A stretch of DNA of 64,000 bases from Devosia sp. A8/3-2 (GCA_025452255.1 CP104974.1:2892156-2956155); one strand, 5' to 3'. Positions 38,079-52,601 are shown, numbered from the stretch's first letter. Translations and numbers: made by a program. The notes: generated by a model not told the origin, from the letters alone.

Positions 38079-41000
38079 TCAAGCCGCATTTTCGGCCAGT
38101 TTCGCCATACGAGACAGGATTGCCGCGGCGCCCTTGAGACGGGCATCGGGCGTCGGCCAATTGCAGGCGAATACCAGCTTCTGATCGGGCTTGATGCGGA
38201 CCTGGTTGGCCGGGTCCGAAACCAGCCGGACCAGCGCGGCAGGATTGGGAAATTCGTTGTTGCGCAGGGTGATAACCGCGCCCTTGGGGCCGGCATCGAC
38301 CTTTTCGACATTGGCCTGACGGCACAAAGCCTTGACCAGGATCACCTTGAGCAGCGCCTCCACCTCTTCCGGCAATGGCCCGAAGCGATCGATCAATTCA
38401 GCGCCAGCGGCGTCGATATCGCGAATATCAGTCAGATCGCCCGAGCGCCGGTACAATTGCATGCGCAATTGCAGGTCGGGCACGTAATGTTCGGGAATCA
38501 TTACGGGCATGCCCAGCGAAATCTGCGGGCTCCACTCGTTTTTGTCCTCATAGTCCTCGTCGCCGTTCTTGAGATTGGCGACCGCCTCTTCCAGCATGGC
38601 CTGATAAAGCTCGTAGCCGACCTCGCGGATATGGCCCGATTGCTCGTCGCCGAGCAGGTTCCCTGCCCCGCGAATGTCGAGATCATGGCTGGCCAGTTGG
38701 AAGCCGGCGCCCGAGCTTTCAAGCGATTGCAGCACGCCCAGCCGGCGCTCGGCCGTATCGGTCAACTTTTGTCAGCCGGCACGGTGAACAGCGCATAAGC
38801 GCGGCCTTGGCCCGGCCGATTCTGGCCGCGGATCTGGTACAGCTGCGCCAGCCCGAAATGATCGGCGCGATGCACGATCAGCGTATTGGCGTTGGGGATA
38901 TCGAGCCCCGACTCAACAATCGTCGTCGCGACCAGAACGTCGAACTTGTTGTCATAGAACGCATTCATCACGTCATCGAGTTCGCCCGGCGCCATCTGTC
39001 CATTGGCCACGACGAAGCTGACCTCGGGCACTTGCGCCTTGAGGAATTCGGCAATCTCGTGCTGATCGGAAATGCGCGGCACGACATAGAAAGCCTGCCC
39101 GCCGCGATATTTCTCGCGCAGCAGCGCTTCGCGGATCGATAGCGCATCGAACGGCGAGATGAACGTGCGGATCGCCAAACGATCCACCGGCGGCGTTGCC
39201 AACAGGCTCAGATCGCGCACCCCGGTCAGGGCCATCTGCAATGTGCGCGGAATCGGCGTCGCCGTCAGCGTCAGCACGTGCACATTGGCCTTCATCTCCT
39301 TGAGCCGCTCCTTGTGGCCCACGCCAAAGTGCTGTTCTTCGTCGATGATCAGCAGGCCCAGATCGTGGAAATTGATGGTCTTGCTGAGCAGTGCATGCGT
39401 GCCCACCACGATATCGACCTGCCCATCGGCAAGGCCTTCCTTGGTGGCTTTGAGTTCGGCCGAGCCGACCATGCGTGATGCACGGCGCACGCGCACGGGC
39501 AGGCCCGCAAAGCGCTCGGAGAAGGTCTTGTAGTGCTGGCGCGACAGCAATGTGGTCGGCACCACGACGGCGACCTGCTTGCCGCTGAGCGCCACGGCAA
39601 AGGCCGCGCGCAGGGCCACTTCGGTTTTGCCGAAGCCGACGTCGCCACAGACCAGCCGGTCCATGACGCGGCCCGAGGTCACGTCATCGAACACCGCCTC
39701 GATGGCGGCTATCTGGTCTTCGGTTTCCTCATAGGGGAAGCGAGCCGCGAATTCGTCATAGGCGCCGGGGCTGATCTCGATGACGTCGGCGCGCGTGAGC
39801 AGGCGCGCCGCCGCGATCTTGATGAGCTGTTCCGCCATTTCGCGAATGCGCTTCTTGAGCCGGCCCTTCTTGGCCTGCCGAGCGACGCCGCCCAGCTTGT
39901 CGAGCGTGGCATTGGCGTCTTCGGCGCCATAGCGGGTCAGCAGCTCGATATTTTCGACCGGCAGATAAAGCTTGGTATCGCCGGCATATTGCAGCTCGAC
40001 GCATTCATGCGGCGCCCCACCGGCCTCGATCACCTTGAGGCCGAGGAACCGGCCGATACCGTGATCGACGTGAACCACCAGATCGCCGGCAGCAAGGCTC
40101 GCCGCCTCGGTCAGCGCGTCGCTGGCCTTTTTCTTGCGCTGCGGCCGCAGGATGCGTTCGCCCAGAATGTCCTGCTCGGAGAGCAGCAACAGGTCCTTGG
40201 TTTCAAAGCCGGTTTCGAGCGGCAGCACGACCAGCGAGGTCGTTGCGGCGCTGGTGGTCTCGGCATCGCGCCAGTTTTCCGCCAGGCGCGGATTGGTCAG
40301 GCCGTGGTCCTTGAGCACCTGCACCATGCGGTCGCGGGTGCCCGTGCTCCAGCAGGCTACAACCGCCCGGCGGCCGCTGCGGCGCTCGGCCAGCAGGCGA
40401 TCGACAACGGACTGGAACAGATTGGTATCGGTGGCCTGCCGCTCGGCGGCGAAGCTGGGCGCGATATGCCCGCCGGCATCGTCACTGGCCTTGGTGCCGG
40501 GCGCGAGGAACTGGCTGAGCTGGATGACCGAGGCGCCGGCCAGCGCATAGGGGTGCTGATCGACGGCATAAAGCAGCTCGGGCTTGACCGGCTTATAGGG
40601 CGCCCCTGCCCCGGCAACCACGGGCAAGAGCCGCGCGGCCTCGCGGGCCTCGTAATAATCGCGCACCTGCGTCACGCGGTCGGCATAGGCCTCGGCGGCC
40701 TGCTCGTCGAACACGAAAGGCGCGTCGCCAACATAGTCGGCCAGTGTGTCGAGATGTTCGTAGAAAAAGGGCAGCCAATGTTCGGTGCCCGAATAGCGAG
40801 AACCGCCGCTGACCGAGGCATAGAGCGTGTCATCGACCGTGTTGCCGCCAAAGCTTGCCGTATAATTCTGACGGAAGCGGCGAATGGTTTCCTCGTTGAG
40901 CACGACTTCGCTCATCGGGGTGAGGTCAACGCGCTTCAGCGTGCCGGTCGTGCGCTGGCTATCGGGATCAAAGGTGCGGATCGATTCTGAGCTGGCTGCC

Positions 41001-41567
41001 GAAAAAATCGAAGCGCAAAGGCGCTTCGGCGCTGGCCGGAAAGAGATCGACCAGCCCGCCGCGCACCGCATATTCGCCCGATTCCTGCACGGTCGGCACG
41101 CGCAGATAACCATTCTTGGCCGCCCAGCCGATCAGCTTCTCGCTCTCGACAATGCGGCCGGATATGGCCGAAAACGACATGGTTTCCACCACATCGCGCG
41201 GCGGCACCTTCTGGATCAGCGCGTTGACCGCAGTCAGCACGATGGCGCCCTTGGTGGCGCCCGAGCTCAGCGCCGCCAGCGTGTTCATCCGCGCGGCAAT
41301 GGTGATGTTGTTGGGCGACACCCGATCATAGGGCAGACAGTCCCGGGCCGGCAGGGTCAGGATCGTGTGGCCGGGCAGCATGGCGGTGATGATATCGGCC
41401 ATGCGCTGCAGCCGCCGCCCGTCGTGCGCCACAAAGACAATGCTTGCAGCATCGTCTGGCGCGGCGCTCAGCCGCTGTTCCACCGGGCGCAGCAGCACCA
41501 TGGGCTGCATGCCATCGGGCACATTGGAGATGGTACGCGTAGGCCGCTGCGGCACGACTTCGTTCAT
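38079..41567 (-). CDS. mfd: Transcription-repair coupling factor (two compensating frame breaks)
   Basis: Large ATP-dependent translocase that removes stalled RNA polymerase and recruits UvrA. Order seen: UvrB-like N-terminal module (FVAHDGRRLQRMADII; ARDCLPYDRVSPN), the RNA-polymerase-interacting Tudor-like region (GDLVVHVDHGIGRFLG), then the RecG-like motor with Walker A GDVGFGKTE, DEEQHFGVGHKERLK, TATPIPRTLQMA and VESGLDIPNANTLI, and the C-terminal TRCF domain. Breaks: an extra T at 40988 (GATTCTGAG for GATTCGAG) and a missing A near 38768. The span is 1163 codons, normal for Mfd. The start overlaps the sdhE stop by four bases. Confidence 0.97.
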
Positions 41568-41854
41568 TTGGACACGCGCCCCTTGTGCTCCGCGATCACC
41601 CGGTCGAGCAGCGCGATATCAACATTTTCGGGCGGCACTTCCTGCCCCATGACCCATTTGAGCAGATGCGGATCTTCTTCCGCCATCAGCGTCTCAAGCC
41701 GATCCAGCTCGGCTGAATCCATGCCCTCGGTATGCTCATCGGCAAATGGCCCCAGCACGAGGTCCATTTCCCGCGTGCCGCGGTGCCATGCCCGATAGCG
41801 GATTTTCTTGCGGCGCATAGCAATATCTTCACCGGCTGCGTTTTGCTGCGCCAT
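41564..41854 (-). CDS. sdhE: Succinate dehydrogenase flavinylation factor (FAD assembly factor)
   Basis: Small protein of 96 residues. MRRKKIRYRAWHRGTREMDLVLGPFAD carries the invariant RGxxE-type motif (here RGTREMD) by which SdhE binds the flavoprotein and promotes covalent FAD attachment to SdhA. The helical remainder (LETLMAEEDPHLLKWVMGQE) matches the family. It is transcribed with mfd, divergent from recG, the usual arrangement in Hyphomicrobiales. Confidence 0.93.
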   Translation of the reverse strand: MAQQNAAGEDIAMRRKKIRYRAWHRGTREMDLVLGPFADEHTEGMDSAELDRLETLMAEEDPHLLKWVMGQEVPPENVDIALLDRVIAEHKGRVSK

Positions 41855-41984
41855 GATTCCAAACTTCCCGATTTGTTCCCCTCTGTTTACGCGGAATGAG
41901 CCGGCTTGTCAGCCATCAATGCCGGTGGGGTGACGGGCCTGCCGCCGAACGCTAGTTTCGGGGTCTAAAGAGGCTCATCGAATC

Positions 41985-44094
41985 GTGTCCCGCCCAGAAA
42001 GCCTATCGCCGCTCTTCCGCTCGCTGCATTCCATCAAGGGTGTCGGCGACAAGCTGGCTGCGCTGCTGACGCGGTTTTTCGGGGCGCCCGAGGGGCAGGA
42101 CGCCATTGCCCTCGATATCCTGATGCATATGCCCAGTGGCGTCGTGGATCGACGGCGGCAGGTCGGTATTGCCGAGGCCTATCTCAACCAAATCGTGACG
42201 CTGCGCCTGCATGTCGATCGCCACCAGCCCCCGCCGCGCGGCAAGCCACATGTGCCCCATCGCGTTTTTGCGCATGACGATACCGGCGATATCCAGCTGG
42301 TATTCTTCCGCGCCTGGGGCGGCTGGGTGGAAAAGGCGCTGCCCCTTGGCGAAGAGCGTTTCGTGTCCGGCCAGATCGGCTTTTTCAACGGCGAAAAGCA
42401 GATCACCCATCCCGATTATGTGGTGGAGCCGGACAAGTTTGCTACCCTGCCGCTGGTCGAGCCGGTCTATCCGCTGACGCAGGGGCTGAGTTCCAAGGCG
42501 CTGGGCAAGCTGGTGCGGCAAGTCGTGGACAGTGTGCCCGAACTGCCCGAGTGGATCGGCCCGGAAACGCTGGCGAAGAACAAATGGCCCAGCTTTGTCG
42601 AGGCCATGCGCTCGGTGCATCTGCCCGAGCAACCGGCCGAGGCCGAGTTGTGGGGGCCGGCCCGCATGCGGCTGGCCTATGACGAATATTTCGCCGGCCA
42701 ACTCACGCTGCAGCTGGTGCGCTCGACCATGACCGCCGCGCAGGGCATTGCCCGCGTGTTTACCGGAGAGATTACCGAGCGGGTGACCCATGCCCTGCCC
42801 TTCTCGCTGACCGAGGGACAGCAACAGGCGGTGACCGAAATCCGTGCGGATCTGGCCTCGCCCGATCGCATGTCGCGGCTGCTGCAGGGCGATGTTGGCT
42901 CCGGCAAGACTGTCGTCGCGCTGATGGCCATGGCGGCCGTGGCCGAGGGTGGCGCGCAATCGACGCTGATGGCGCCGACAGAAATTCTCGCCACCCAGCA
43001 TTTCAAGACCCTCAAGCCGCTCTGTGACATGGCGGGCCTTGGCTGCGAATTGCTGACGGGCAAAATGCCGGCCGCCGAGCGCCGCGCCATTCTGGGGCGG
43101 ATCGCCAGTGGCGAAACCACAATTGTCGTGGGCACCCATGCCCTGTTCCAGAGCGGCGTCGAATTCCACAATCTTGGCCTGACCGTCGTCGACGAGCAGC
43201 ATCGTTTCGGCGTGCACCAGCGCCTCGCGCTGTCCGACAAGGGCCGCCATACCGACCTTTTGGTGATGACCGCCACGCCCATCCCGCGCACGTTGGTGCT
43301 CACCCATTTCGGCGACATGGCGGTCAGCGTGTTGCGCGAAAAGCCACGCGGACGCCAGCCCATCGACACCGCAGTGCTCTCTATCGGTGACTATGGCCGC
43401 GTCATTTCCCGGCTCCAAGCGCGTCTCGCCGAAGGCGCGCAGGCCTTCTGGGTGTGCCCGCTGGTCGAGGAAAGCGAGCATCTCGACGTCGTCGCCGCCG
43501 AGGACCGCTTTGCCGAATTGCAAAAGGTGTTCGGCTATCAGGTGGCGCTGGTGCATGGCCGCATGAGCGCAGCCGCCAAGCAAGAGGTGATGCAGCGCTT
43601 TTCGGCCAATGAATTGAAGCTGTTAGTCGCCACCACCGTCATCGAAGTGGGCGTCGACGTGCCCAATGCCTCGATCATGATCATCGAACACGCCGAACGC
43701 TTCGGTCTGGCACAGCTCCACCAGCTCCGCGGCCGCGTCGGGCGCGGCTCGGTGCGTTCTGGCCTGCCTGCTGCTCTACAAGGAGCCACTCAGCGAAACC
43801 GCCAAAGCCCGCCTCGACACCATCAAATCCACCGAAGACGGCTTCGAAATTGCCGAGCGCGACACGGAACTGCGCGGCCGGGGCGATGTGCTGGGCACCA
43901 GACAATCCGGCATGCCCGGCTATCGGCTTGCGGTGGCCGATGTTCACCGCCACCTCATCGATTATGCCCATGACGACGCCAAGGCGCTATTGGCCCGCAA
44001 TCCGGGCCTGACGGGCCCGGAAGGCGATGCAGCGCGGACGGCGCTTTATCTGTTCCGTAGGGACCTCGCGATCCCGCTCATCCGGGCCGGCTAA
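41985..44094 (+). CDS. recG: ATP-dependent DNA helicase RecG (frame interrupted once)
   Basis: Branch-migration helicase that reverses stalled forks. It has an N-terminal wedge (OB) domain (ILMHMPSGVVDRRR), then Walker A GDVGSGKTV, DEQHRFGVHQRLAL, TATPIPRTL, TTVIEVGVDVPNAS and HQLRGRVGRGS. A single extra T at 43760 (CGTTCTGGCC for CGTTCGGCC) shifts the last 110 residues; removing it gives SACLLLYKEPLSETAK and GFEIAERDTELRGRGDVLG. Start is a GTG at 41985 with AGAGG upstream. Corrected length is 702 residues, normal. Confidence 0.96.
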
Positions 44095-44097
44095 GCC

Positions 44098-45921
44098 CTA
44101 TTCCACCGTCACCGATTTCGCCAGATTGCGTGGCTGGTCAACGTCCGTGCCCATGAACACGGCGGTGTGGTAGGCGAGCAATTGCACCGGAATCGTCGCC
44201 GGGATCGGGGCGACGAAGCTGTGCACATGCGGGATGATGATGATGTCCGCGACGCCGTGGCCGACATGCTCAGCGCCCTCGGCATCGGTAATCAGGATGA
44301 TCTTGCCGCCGCATGGCGACTTCCTGCATATTGGAGAGGGTCTTGTCGACCAGCTCGTCCGATGGCGCCACCACGATAACCGGCATGGCTTCATCAACGA
44401 GCGCGATCGGGCCGTGCTTGAGTTCACCTGCCGCATAACCTTCGGCGTGGATATAGCTGATTTCCTTGAGTTTCAGCGCACCTTCCATGGCGATGGGGAA
44501 CATCGGGCCACGGCCGAGATAGAGCACGTCCTTGGCCTTGGACAGGCGCTTGGCGATGTCCATGATCTGGCTCTCTGCACCCAAAGCCGCCGATACGGCC
44601 GCCGGCAACTCGACCAGCGAGCGCACCAGTTCGGTTTCCTTTTCGACGCTCAGCACGCCGCGGGCACGGCCGGCCGCGATGGCGAGGCTGGCGAGAGCGG
44701 TCAACTGTGCCGTGAGCGCCTTGGTCGAGGCGACACCGATTTCGGGGCCGCACAGAATGGGGAAGACCACGCCGGATTCGCGGGCAATGGTGGATTCAAG
44801 CGTATTGACCAGCGAGGCCACATGCTGCCCCTGCCCCGCGCAATAGCGCAAGGCCGCCGTGGTGTCGGCGGTTTCACCGGACTGGGAGATGAACAGCGAC
44901 AGCCCGCCTTTTCCAGCGGCGGCTCGCGATAACGGAATTCGGAGGCCACATCGATGTCCACCGGCAGCCGCGCATAGCGCTCGAACCAGTATTTGGCCAC
45001 CGCACCAGCGAAATAGGCCGTGCCGCAGGCGCTGATGGTCAGCCGGGTCAGGTCAGAAAAATCGAAGGGCAGCGTTTCGCGGATGGCGACCCGTTCGGCG
45101 CCCATATCCACATAATGGCTGAGCGTATGGGAGATGGTTTCAGGCTGCTCGTAGATTTCCTTGGCCATGAAATGGCGATGGTTGCCCTTGTCGACCATCA
45201 GCGCCGAGGTCTGCGAAATCTGCTGCTCGCGCTGCACGATAGCGTCCGGGCCATCGCGAATGGTAACGCCGGTGGGCGTGATCACGGCCCAGTCGCCATC
45301 TTCGAGGTAAGTCAGGCGCGAGGTGAAGGGCGCCAGCGCCATGGCGTCGGAGCCCAGATACATTTCCGTCGTGCCATAGCCGATAGCCAGCGGCGCGCCG
45401 TGGCGAGCGGCGATGAGCAGGCTTTCCTCGCCCTTGAACAGAAAGGCGAGCGCAAAGGCGCCCTTGAGCTTTTTGAGCGTGCGCGCCACGGCCAGTTCGG
45501 GATCGGCGCCATTGGCCAATTCGCGGCTGACCCAGAGCGCCACCGATTCCGTATCGGTCTGCGTCTTGGGCAGGTAGCCGTCCTTGGCCAGATCGGCCAA
45601 CATCTCGCGGAAATTCTCGATAATGCCATTGTGCACCACGGCCACGCGCTCGGTGGCGTGCGGATGGGCATTCAGTTCGGTCGGCGCGCCATGGGTGGCC
45701 CAGCGGGTGTGGCCAATGCCGATCCGCCCATCGAGCGGCTCGAAGGCCAGCTTCTGCGCCAGATTGCCCAGCTTGCCTTCGGCCCGGCGGCGACTGATGG
45801 CGCCATGCTCAAGCGTGGCGACGCCCGCGCTGTCATAGCCGCGATATTCGAGGCGCTTCAGCGCGTCGACGAGACGACCGGCGACCGGCTCTATGCCGAC
45901 GATACCAACAATGCCGCACAT
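44098..45921 (-). CDS. glmS: Glutamine-fructose-6-phosphate aminotransferase (isomerizing; two frame breaks)
   Basis: First step of UDP-GlcNAc synthesis: glutamine plus fructose-6-phosphate to glucosamine-6-phosphate. The start MCGIVGIVG at 45921 exposes the catalytic Cys2 of the Ntn-type glutaminase. [14 protein letters not shown], the isomerase SIS domains ([32 protein letters not shown]) and the closing [11 protein letters not shown] are all present. Breaks near 44912 (lost G) and 44312 are single events. The span of 608 codons is exact for the family. No glmS ribozyme is expected or seen. It lies four bases after glmU. Confidence 0.96.
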
Positions 45922-45925
45922 GGTC

Positions 45926-47277
<1,352 letters not shown>

Positions 47278-47387
47278 GAAGATTTCTCCGAGGCACGATC
47301 TTCTCGTCGCCGATTTTCACAAATTTATGGCACGCAAGAGTTGGCGAACCGATAACAGGGGCCCCATTGTAATACTCGGCGCAAGAC

Positions 47388-48197
47388 TTGATTCGACTGC
47401 GTCGCGGGGTGGCGGCATTGGCTAACGCATCGGAACAATTCCGGCAATCGGATGTCACCACTTGGGGACTTGTGGCGCTGATGATTGGCGGCGTCGCCGT
47501 GTTTAGCGCCAATGTGTCGGCAATCATCCCGCCAACCCTGCTGGCAGGCCTGCACAAGACCCGCATCGAGGGCGCTTCTGTGGAGCAGTTGCGCAATGAT
47601 GTGGCCCAATTGCGCAGCGAAACCCTGCGCCTCAAGACCGAGAATGCCACGCTACTGACCCGATTTTCCCTGCAGGAGCAATCGGGCAGCGAGGTCACAC
47701 GCCGCGTTGGCGCACTCGAAGTCAGCATTCCACGCCTGCTCGAGGCCGTGCCCGATAGCGCCAATATCGATCGCAGCACACTGACCTCGTCCATTGATGA
47801 CGGCAATGCCGTCATCCTTCCGGCAGAAGGCGGTTCGGTCAAAGTCAGCCAGCAGCCCATGCCGCAGGCGCTGCCGCCCGCCGATCAGGCATTGCCCGAC
47901 CCGATTGAAACCGCCAGCATCGACAACCCGGCACTTGTGGCTTTCGGCATCGCGGTGGGTCCGGACATCGCCGCTAGTGATGCAAACTCGGCACGGAGTG
48001 ACATATCCACCAAGGTCGGACCGCTGCTGCTCGGCCTCGCGCCGCGTTTGGCGGATCAGTTGGACAGCGACGAGAAGCGCCTTGTTGTCGGCCCGATAGC
48101 CGATATTTCCGCGGCCCGCGCGCTCTGTACCCGGCTGGAAACCATATCGATTTCATGCACGCCGATGCCGTTTACCGGCGTGCCTCTCCCCAACTGA
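47388..48197 (+). CDS. Single-pass membrane protein with SPOR-like C-terminal domain
   Basis: About 260 residues: a short cytosolic N-terminus, one transmembrane helix (WGLVALMIGGVAVFSANVSAI), a predicted coiled coil (VEQLRNDVAQLRSETLRLKTEN) and a linker. The C-terminal segment (AFGIAVGPDIAASDAN...KRLVVGPIADISAARALCTRL) resembles a SPOR-type peptidoglycan-binding fold, with GPI/ISAARALC at its end. The frame opens with a TTG at 47388; GTG or TTG codons a little downstream are possible starts, so the exact N-terminus is uncertain. Upstream of the Lys tRNA. Confidence 0.65.
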   Translation: MIRLRRGVAALANASEQFRQSDVTTWGLVALMIGGVAVFSANVSAIIPPTLLAGLHKTRIEGASVEQLRNDVAQLRSETLRLKTENATLLTRFSLQEQSGSEVTRRVGALEVSIPRLLEAVPDSANIDRSTLTSSIDDGNAVILPAEGGSVKVSQQPMPQALPPADQALPDPIETASIDNPALVAFGIAVGPDIAASDANSARSDISTKVGPLLLGLAPRLADQLDSDEKRLVVGPIADISAARALCTRLETISISCTPMPFTGVPLPN

Positions 48198-48284
48198 GGC
48201 AGCAAGTGGCGCAATTGCGGTTGACAGCGGAAGTTGTCTGGCTATGTTCCGCCGCAGCGCCGATGGCGTTGGCCGTTTCGGTCT

Positions 48285-48359
48285 GTGCCGGTAGCTCAGT
48301 GGTAGAGCATTCGACTTTTAATCGAATGGTCGAGGGTTCGACCCCCTCCCGGCATACCA
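48285..48359 (+). tRNA. tRNA-Lys (anticodon UUU)
   Basis: Seventy-five bases including encoded CCA. Acceptor GTGCCGG pairs with CCGGCAT (first pair G-U). The D arm GCTC-AGTGGTA-GAGC, anticodon loop CTTTTAA in the stem TTCGA/TCGAA (anticodon UUU), and T arm GAGGGTTCGACCCCCTC fit the cloverleaf. Confidence 0.95.
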
Positions 48360-48383
48360 TCTCCCTTCATCATCATCCGGATC

Positions 48384-48913
48384 GTGCCCGTGTCGCAAGG
48401 TAGTCTCGATCTGCTCAAGGTGCTGGCCGTGACCGCGCTGACCTTCGCGGTCGGCACGCTGGTGATGCTCTATGTCATCCTGCTGCTGGCCCAATATGGC
48501 GCGAACCTGCCGCTGATCGGTTCCCTGCCACTACGCGCACCGCCCGAAATGGTACCGCTGCTGGCCGACAACCGGCTGTTCACGACATTGGCTGCCGTGC
48601 ATGTCACCGCGACCGGGCTGGCCTTGTTCATCGCCAGCAACACGATCGACATGGCGTTGCTCATCGTTTCCAAGGCCGTCACGGTGGTGATCACGGCGCT
48701 ATTGGGCTTTGTCGGCGGCCACATGGCCTATCTGCAGCTCACCGAAGGCACCGCCTTCGCGCTGTCGCCGCTAACGCCGGTCTTGATCGTGCTGGCCGGC
48801 TTCTGGGTGCTGTCCACCCTGCTCAGCGTGCCGACCCTGCGTCAATTGGGTAATTTGCGCTTCGTTGTGGCCGTGGCCATGGTGCTGGCCGGGCCACTGG
48901 TGCTGGCGCTGCT

Positions 48914-48917
<4 letters not shown>
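48384..48917 (+). CDS. Multi-pass inner-membrane protein of unknown function
   Basis: Not recognised. 177 residues with four or five hydrophobic helices (LLKVLAVTALTFAVGTLVML; LFTTLAAVHVTATGLALFIA; LLIVSKAVTVVITALLGFVG; LTPVLIVLAGFWVLSTLLS; FVVAVAMVLAGPLVLALL). No charged motif suggests an enzyme. GTG codons at 48384 and 48390 are both possible starts. It begins 24 bases after the Lys tRNA and overlaps the stop of map by four bases in convergent orientation. Confidence 0.7.
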
Positions 48918-49671
<754 letters not shown>

Positions 49672-51310
49672 CTAGCCCTTGTTGGATAGATAATAGGCTA
49701 GCAGGCCCCGGGTGGAGCTGTCATGCCCCTCCCCGCTCTCCTTGCCTTCGACCTTGGGCAGCAGCGTCTTGGCCAATTGCTTGCCCAGTTCCACGCCCCA
49801 TTGGTCATAGGAATTGACGTTCCAGATCACGCCACAGGTGAACACTTTGTGCTCGTAGAGCGCCACCAGCGAGCCCAGCGTTTCCGGCGTAAGCTGCTGA
49901 TAGAACAGGGTATTGGACGGACGATTGCCGGGGAATACCTTGTGCGGGGCCAGTTCCTTGATCGCGGCCTTGTCGAGGCCACGGGCCTTGAGTTCGGCCA
50001 CGACCTCTTCCTCGGTCTTGCCCAGCATCAGCGCTTCGGACTGGGCCAGAACATTGGCGACGAGCTTGTCGTGATGCGGCGGCAGCGCTTCATGCGGGCG
50101 GGCGGCGATCAGGAAATCGGCGGGGATAACGTCAGTGCCCTGATGGATCAGCTGATAGAAAGCGTGCTGGCCATTGGTGCCCGGTTCGCCCCAGACGATG
50201 GGACCGGTGGACCGAGCAACCGGCTTTCCCGCCAGCGTTACCGACTTGCCGTTCGATTCCATATCCTGCTGCTGCAGATAGGCAGCAAACCGGCTCAGGC
50301 GCTGGTCATAAGGCAGCACGGCATGGGTCGAAAAGCCCCAGACATTGCGATACCAAACGCCCAGCAAGCCCATGATAACGGGCAGGTTTTCCTCAAGCGG
50401 GGTGCTGAGGAAGTGCCGGTCCATGGCGTCGGCGCCTTTGAGGAAGGCAGCGAAATTGTCGTAGCCGATGGCAAGGGCAATCGGCAGGCCAATGGCCGAC
50501 CAGACCGAATAGCGGCCGCCGACCCAGTCCCAGAAACCGAAAATGCGGTCTTCGCGGATGCCGAATGACTGGCAGGCGGGAATATTGGTCGAGACGGCGG
50601 CGAAATGGTCGGCCACGGCCGCATCACCGAGCGCATCAGCGATCCACTTGCAGGCCGAACCCGCATTGGTCATCGTCTCGTCGGTCGTAAAGGTCTTTGA
50701 GGCAACGATAAACAGCGTCCTCTTGGGGTCGAGGCGCTTGAGAATATCGTGGATATGGGCGCCGTCAACATTGGAGACATAATGGGCGCGCAGGTCAGCG
50801 CAGGTATAGGGCTCCAGCGCCAGCGTCACCATGGCGGGGCCCGTGTCGGAACCGCCAATGCCGATATTGACGATGTCGGTGAATTGCTCGCCGGTCTGGC
50901 CGCGGATTTCGCCATTGCGGACAGCGTTGGTGAAGCTTTCGATATGCGAGAGCACGGCGCGGATATCGGGCATGACATCCTTGCCGTCGACCGGCACCGG
51001 ATGGTCGCCCTGATAGCGCAAGGCCATATGCATCACCGCGCGATCCTCGGTGATGTTGATATGTTCGCCTTCGCACATCTCGTCGCGGCGCTCCTCGACG
51101 CCGGCAGCGCGCCAGATCGAACAGGGCGGCCATGACTTCTTCGTCGATGCGGTTCTTGGAATAATCCAGCAGGATGCCCGCGCCAGTCGCCGAATAGCGC
51201 TTAAACCGGTTGGGATCGACAGCGAATTGCACGCGCATTGGCTGTTCGGCCGAGCGCTTCTTGAGCTTGCCAAGGGCTTCGAAGCCCGCCTTGCGCCCGG
51301 ATTTCGCCAT
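49672..51310 (-). CDS. pgi: Glucose-6-phosphate isomerase (frame interrupted once)
   Basis: Interconverts glucose-6- and fructose-6-phosphate. Landmarks: [32 protein letters not shown] (phosphate loop), [20 protein letters not shown] (family signature), [26 protein letters not shown] with the catalytic Glu and His, and the closing [13 protein letters not shown] segment [15 protein letters not shown]. The ATG at 51310 begins [16 protein letters not shown]. The N-terminal 65 residues are in another frame; two bases (GC) lost from a GC run near 51112 explain it. Corrected length is 546 residues. Confidence 0.95.
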
Positions 51311-51333
51311 GACGTTGAACCCTTTTCTAAACG

Positions 51334-52456
51334 TTAAAGAACCGGCAGATCGCCGGCGGCCCATGCCGCGCGTTTCTGCCGCAAAGTCAGTAAACCGGCC
51401 GGCCTCGATGGCGGTCCGGCAGCCCTGAACCAGCTCTTGATAATAGTGCAGGTTAATCTGGGAAAGGACCATTGCGCCCAAAATCTCTTCAGTCTTAACA
51501 AGGTGATGGAGATAGGCGCGCAAAGCGGCGGCAATTTGGATTGGGCGAAGCTTCGTCGATCGGACGACGGTCATCCTTATGCCGGGCGTTTTTCAGGTTG
51601 ATGACGCCAAAGCGGGTATAGACGTGGCCGTGGCGGCCGGCGCGCGTGGGATGGACGCAATCAGAACATGTCGATGCCCCGCCCGATGGCGCCCAGAATG
51701 TCGTCGGGCTTGCCGACACCCATCAGGTAGCGCGGCCGGTCAGTCGGCAGCTCGGGCGTGATATCCTCAAGAACGCGGAACATGACGTCCTGCGGCTCAC
51801 CCACGGCGAGCCCCCACGGCATAGCCATCAAAGCCGATGGATTTGAGACCCTGCGCCGAGCGGGCGCGTAGCTCTGCGTCGTCGCCGCCCTGCACGATGC
51901 CGAACAGGGCCCGATTGAGTTGGTTGTTGAATGCCGTCTTGGAGCGATCGGCCCAGCGGAGCGAGAGCTCCATGGCGCGCTCGATTTCCTTGCGCTCGGC
52001 GGGCAGCGCAATGCACTCGTCGAGCTGCATGATGATGTCGCTATCCAGCAGGGTCTGGATTTCGATGGAACGCTCGGGCGTCAGCTCGTGGGAGGAGCCA
52101 TCGATATGCGACTTGAAGGTGACGCCGCGCTCGGTGAGCTTGCGCAATTGGGCCAGCGACATGACACGGAAGCCGCCGCTATCGGTGAGAATGGGGCGCT
52201 CCCAATCCATAAACGTGTGCAGGCCGCCCAGCGAGGCGACGCGCTCGGCGCCGGGGCGCAGCATCAGGTGATAGGTATTGCCGAGCACGATATCGGCGCC
52301 GGTAGCGCGGACCTGTTCGGGATACATGGCCTTGACGGTGCCGGCGGTACCCACAGGCATGAAGGCGGGTGTCTGGATATCGCCGCAGGGCATGTCGATA
52401 CGGCCGCGCCGGGCCATGCCATCGGTGGCGGAAAGGGTGAAAGAGACTTGTTTCAT
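51334..52456 (-). CDS. tgt: Queuine tRNA-ribosyltransferase (four frame breaks)
   Basis: Exchanges guanine 34 for the queuosine precursor in tRNAs with GUN anticodons. [20 protein letters not shown] begins at the ATG at 52456. Present are [27 protein letters not shown], [11 protein letters not shown] with the active Asp, [13 protein letters not shown], then in other frames [30 protein letters not shown] with the nucleophilic Asp, LKNARHKDD and the Zn-site region ending with [11 protein letters not shown] and DFAAETRAAW. Breaks at about 51812, 51663 (TTCTGAT for TTCGAT), 51516 and 51366. Corrected length is about 375 residues. Confidence 0.93.
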
Positions 52457-52601
52457 GGGCGCAGGTTCTAGACAATTGCCGGGCGCGCGACAATGCACCT
52501 CGATCAGGCCGGTGAAACTACGATTTCACAAATTTCTGCCAAAGGTTTAATGGCGCAGTGGCGTCTAACGAAAAGTGTCCAACTCGATTACCGGTGACCT
52601 G

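Noticed and set aside
39533..40990. 485-residue plus-strand open frame inside mfd (and similar long antisense frames in recG, gyrA and nnr)
   Set aside because: All lie opposite conserved motifs of well-known proteins and have low-complexity compositions typical of shadow frames.
45870..45925. glmS ribozyme upstream of glmS
   Set aside because: Only four bases separate glmU and glmS, and the ribozyme is a Gram-positive feature; no matching structure seen.
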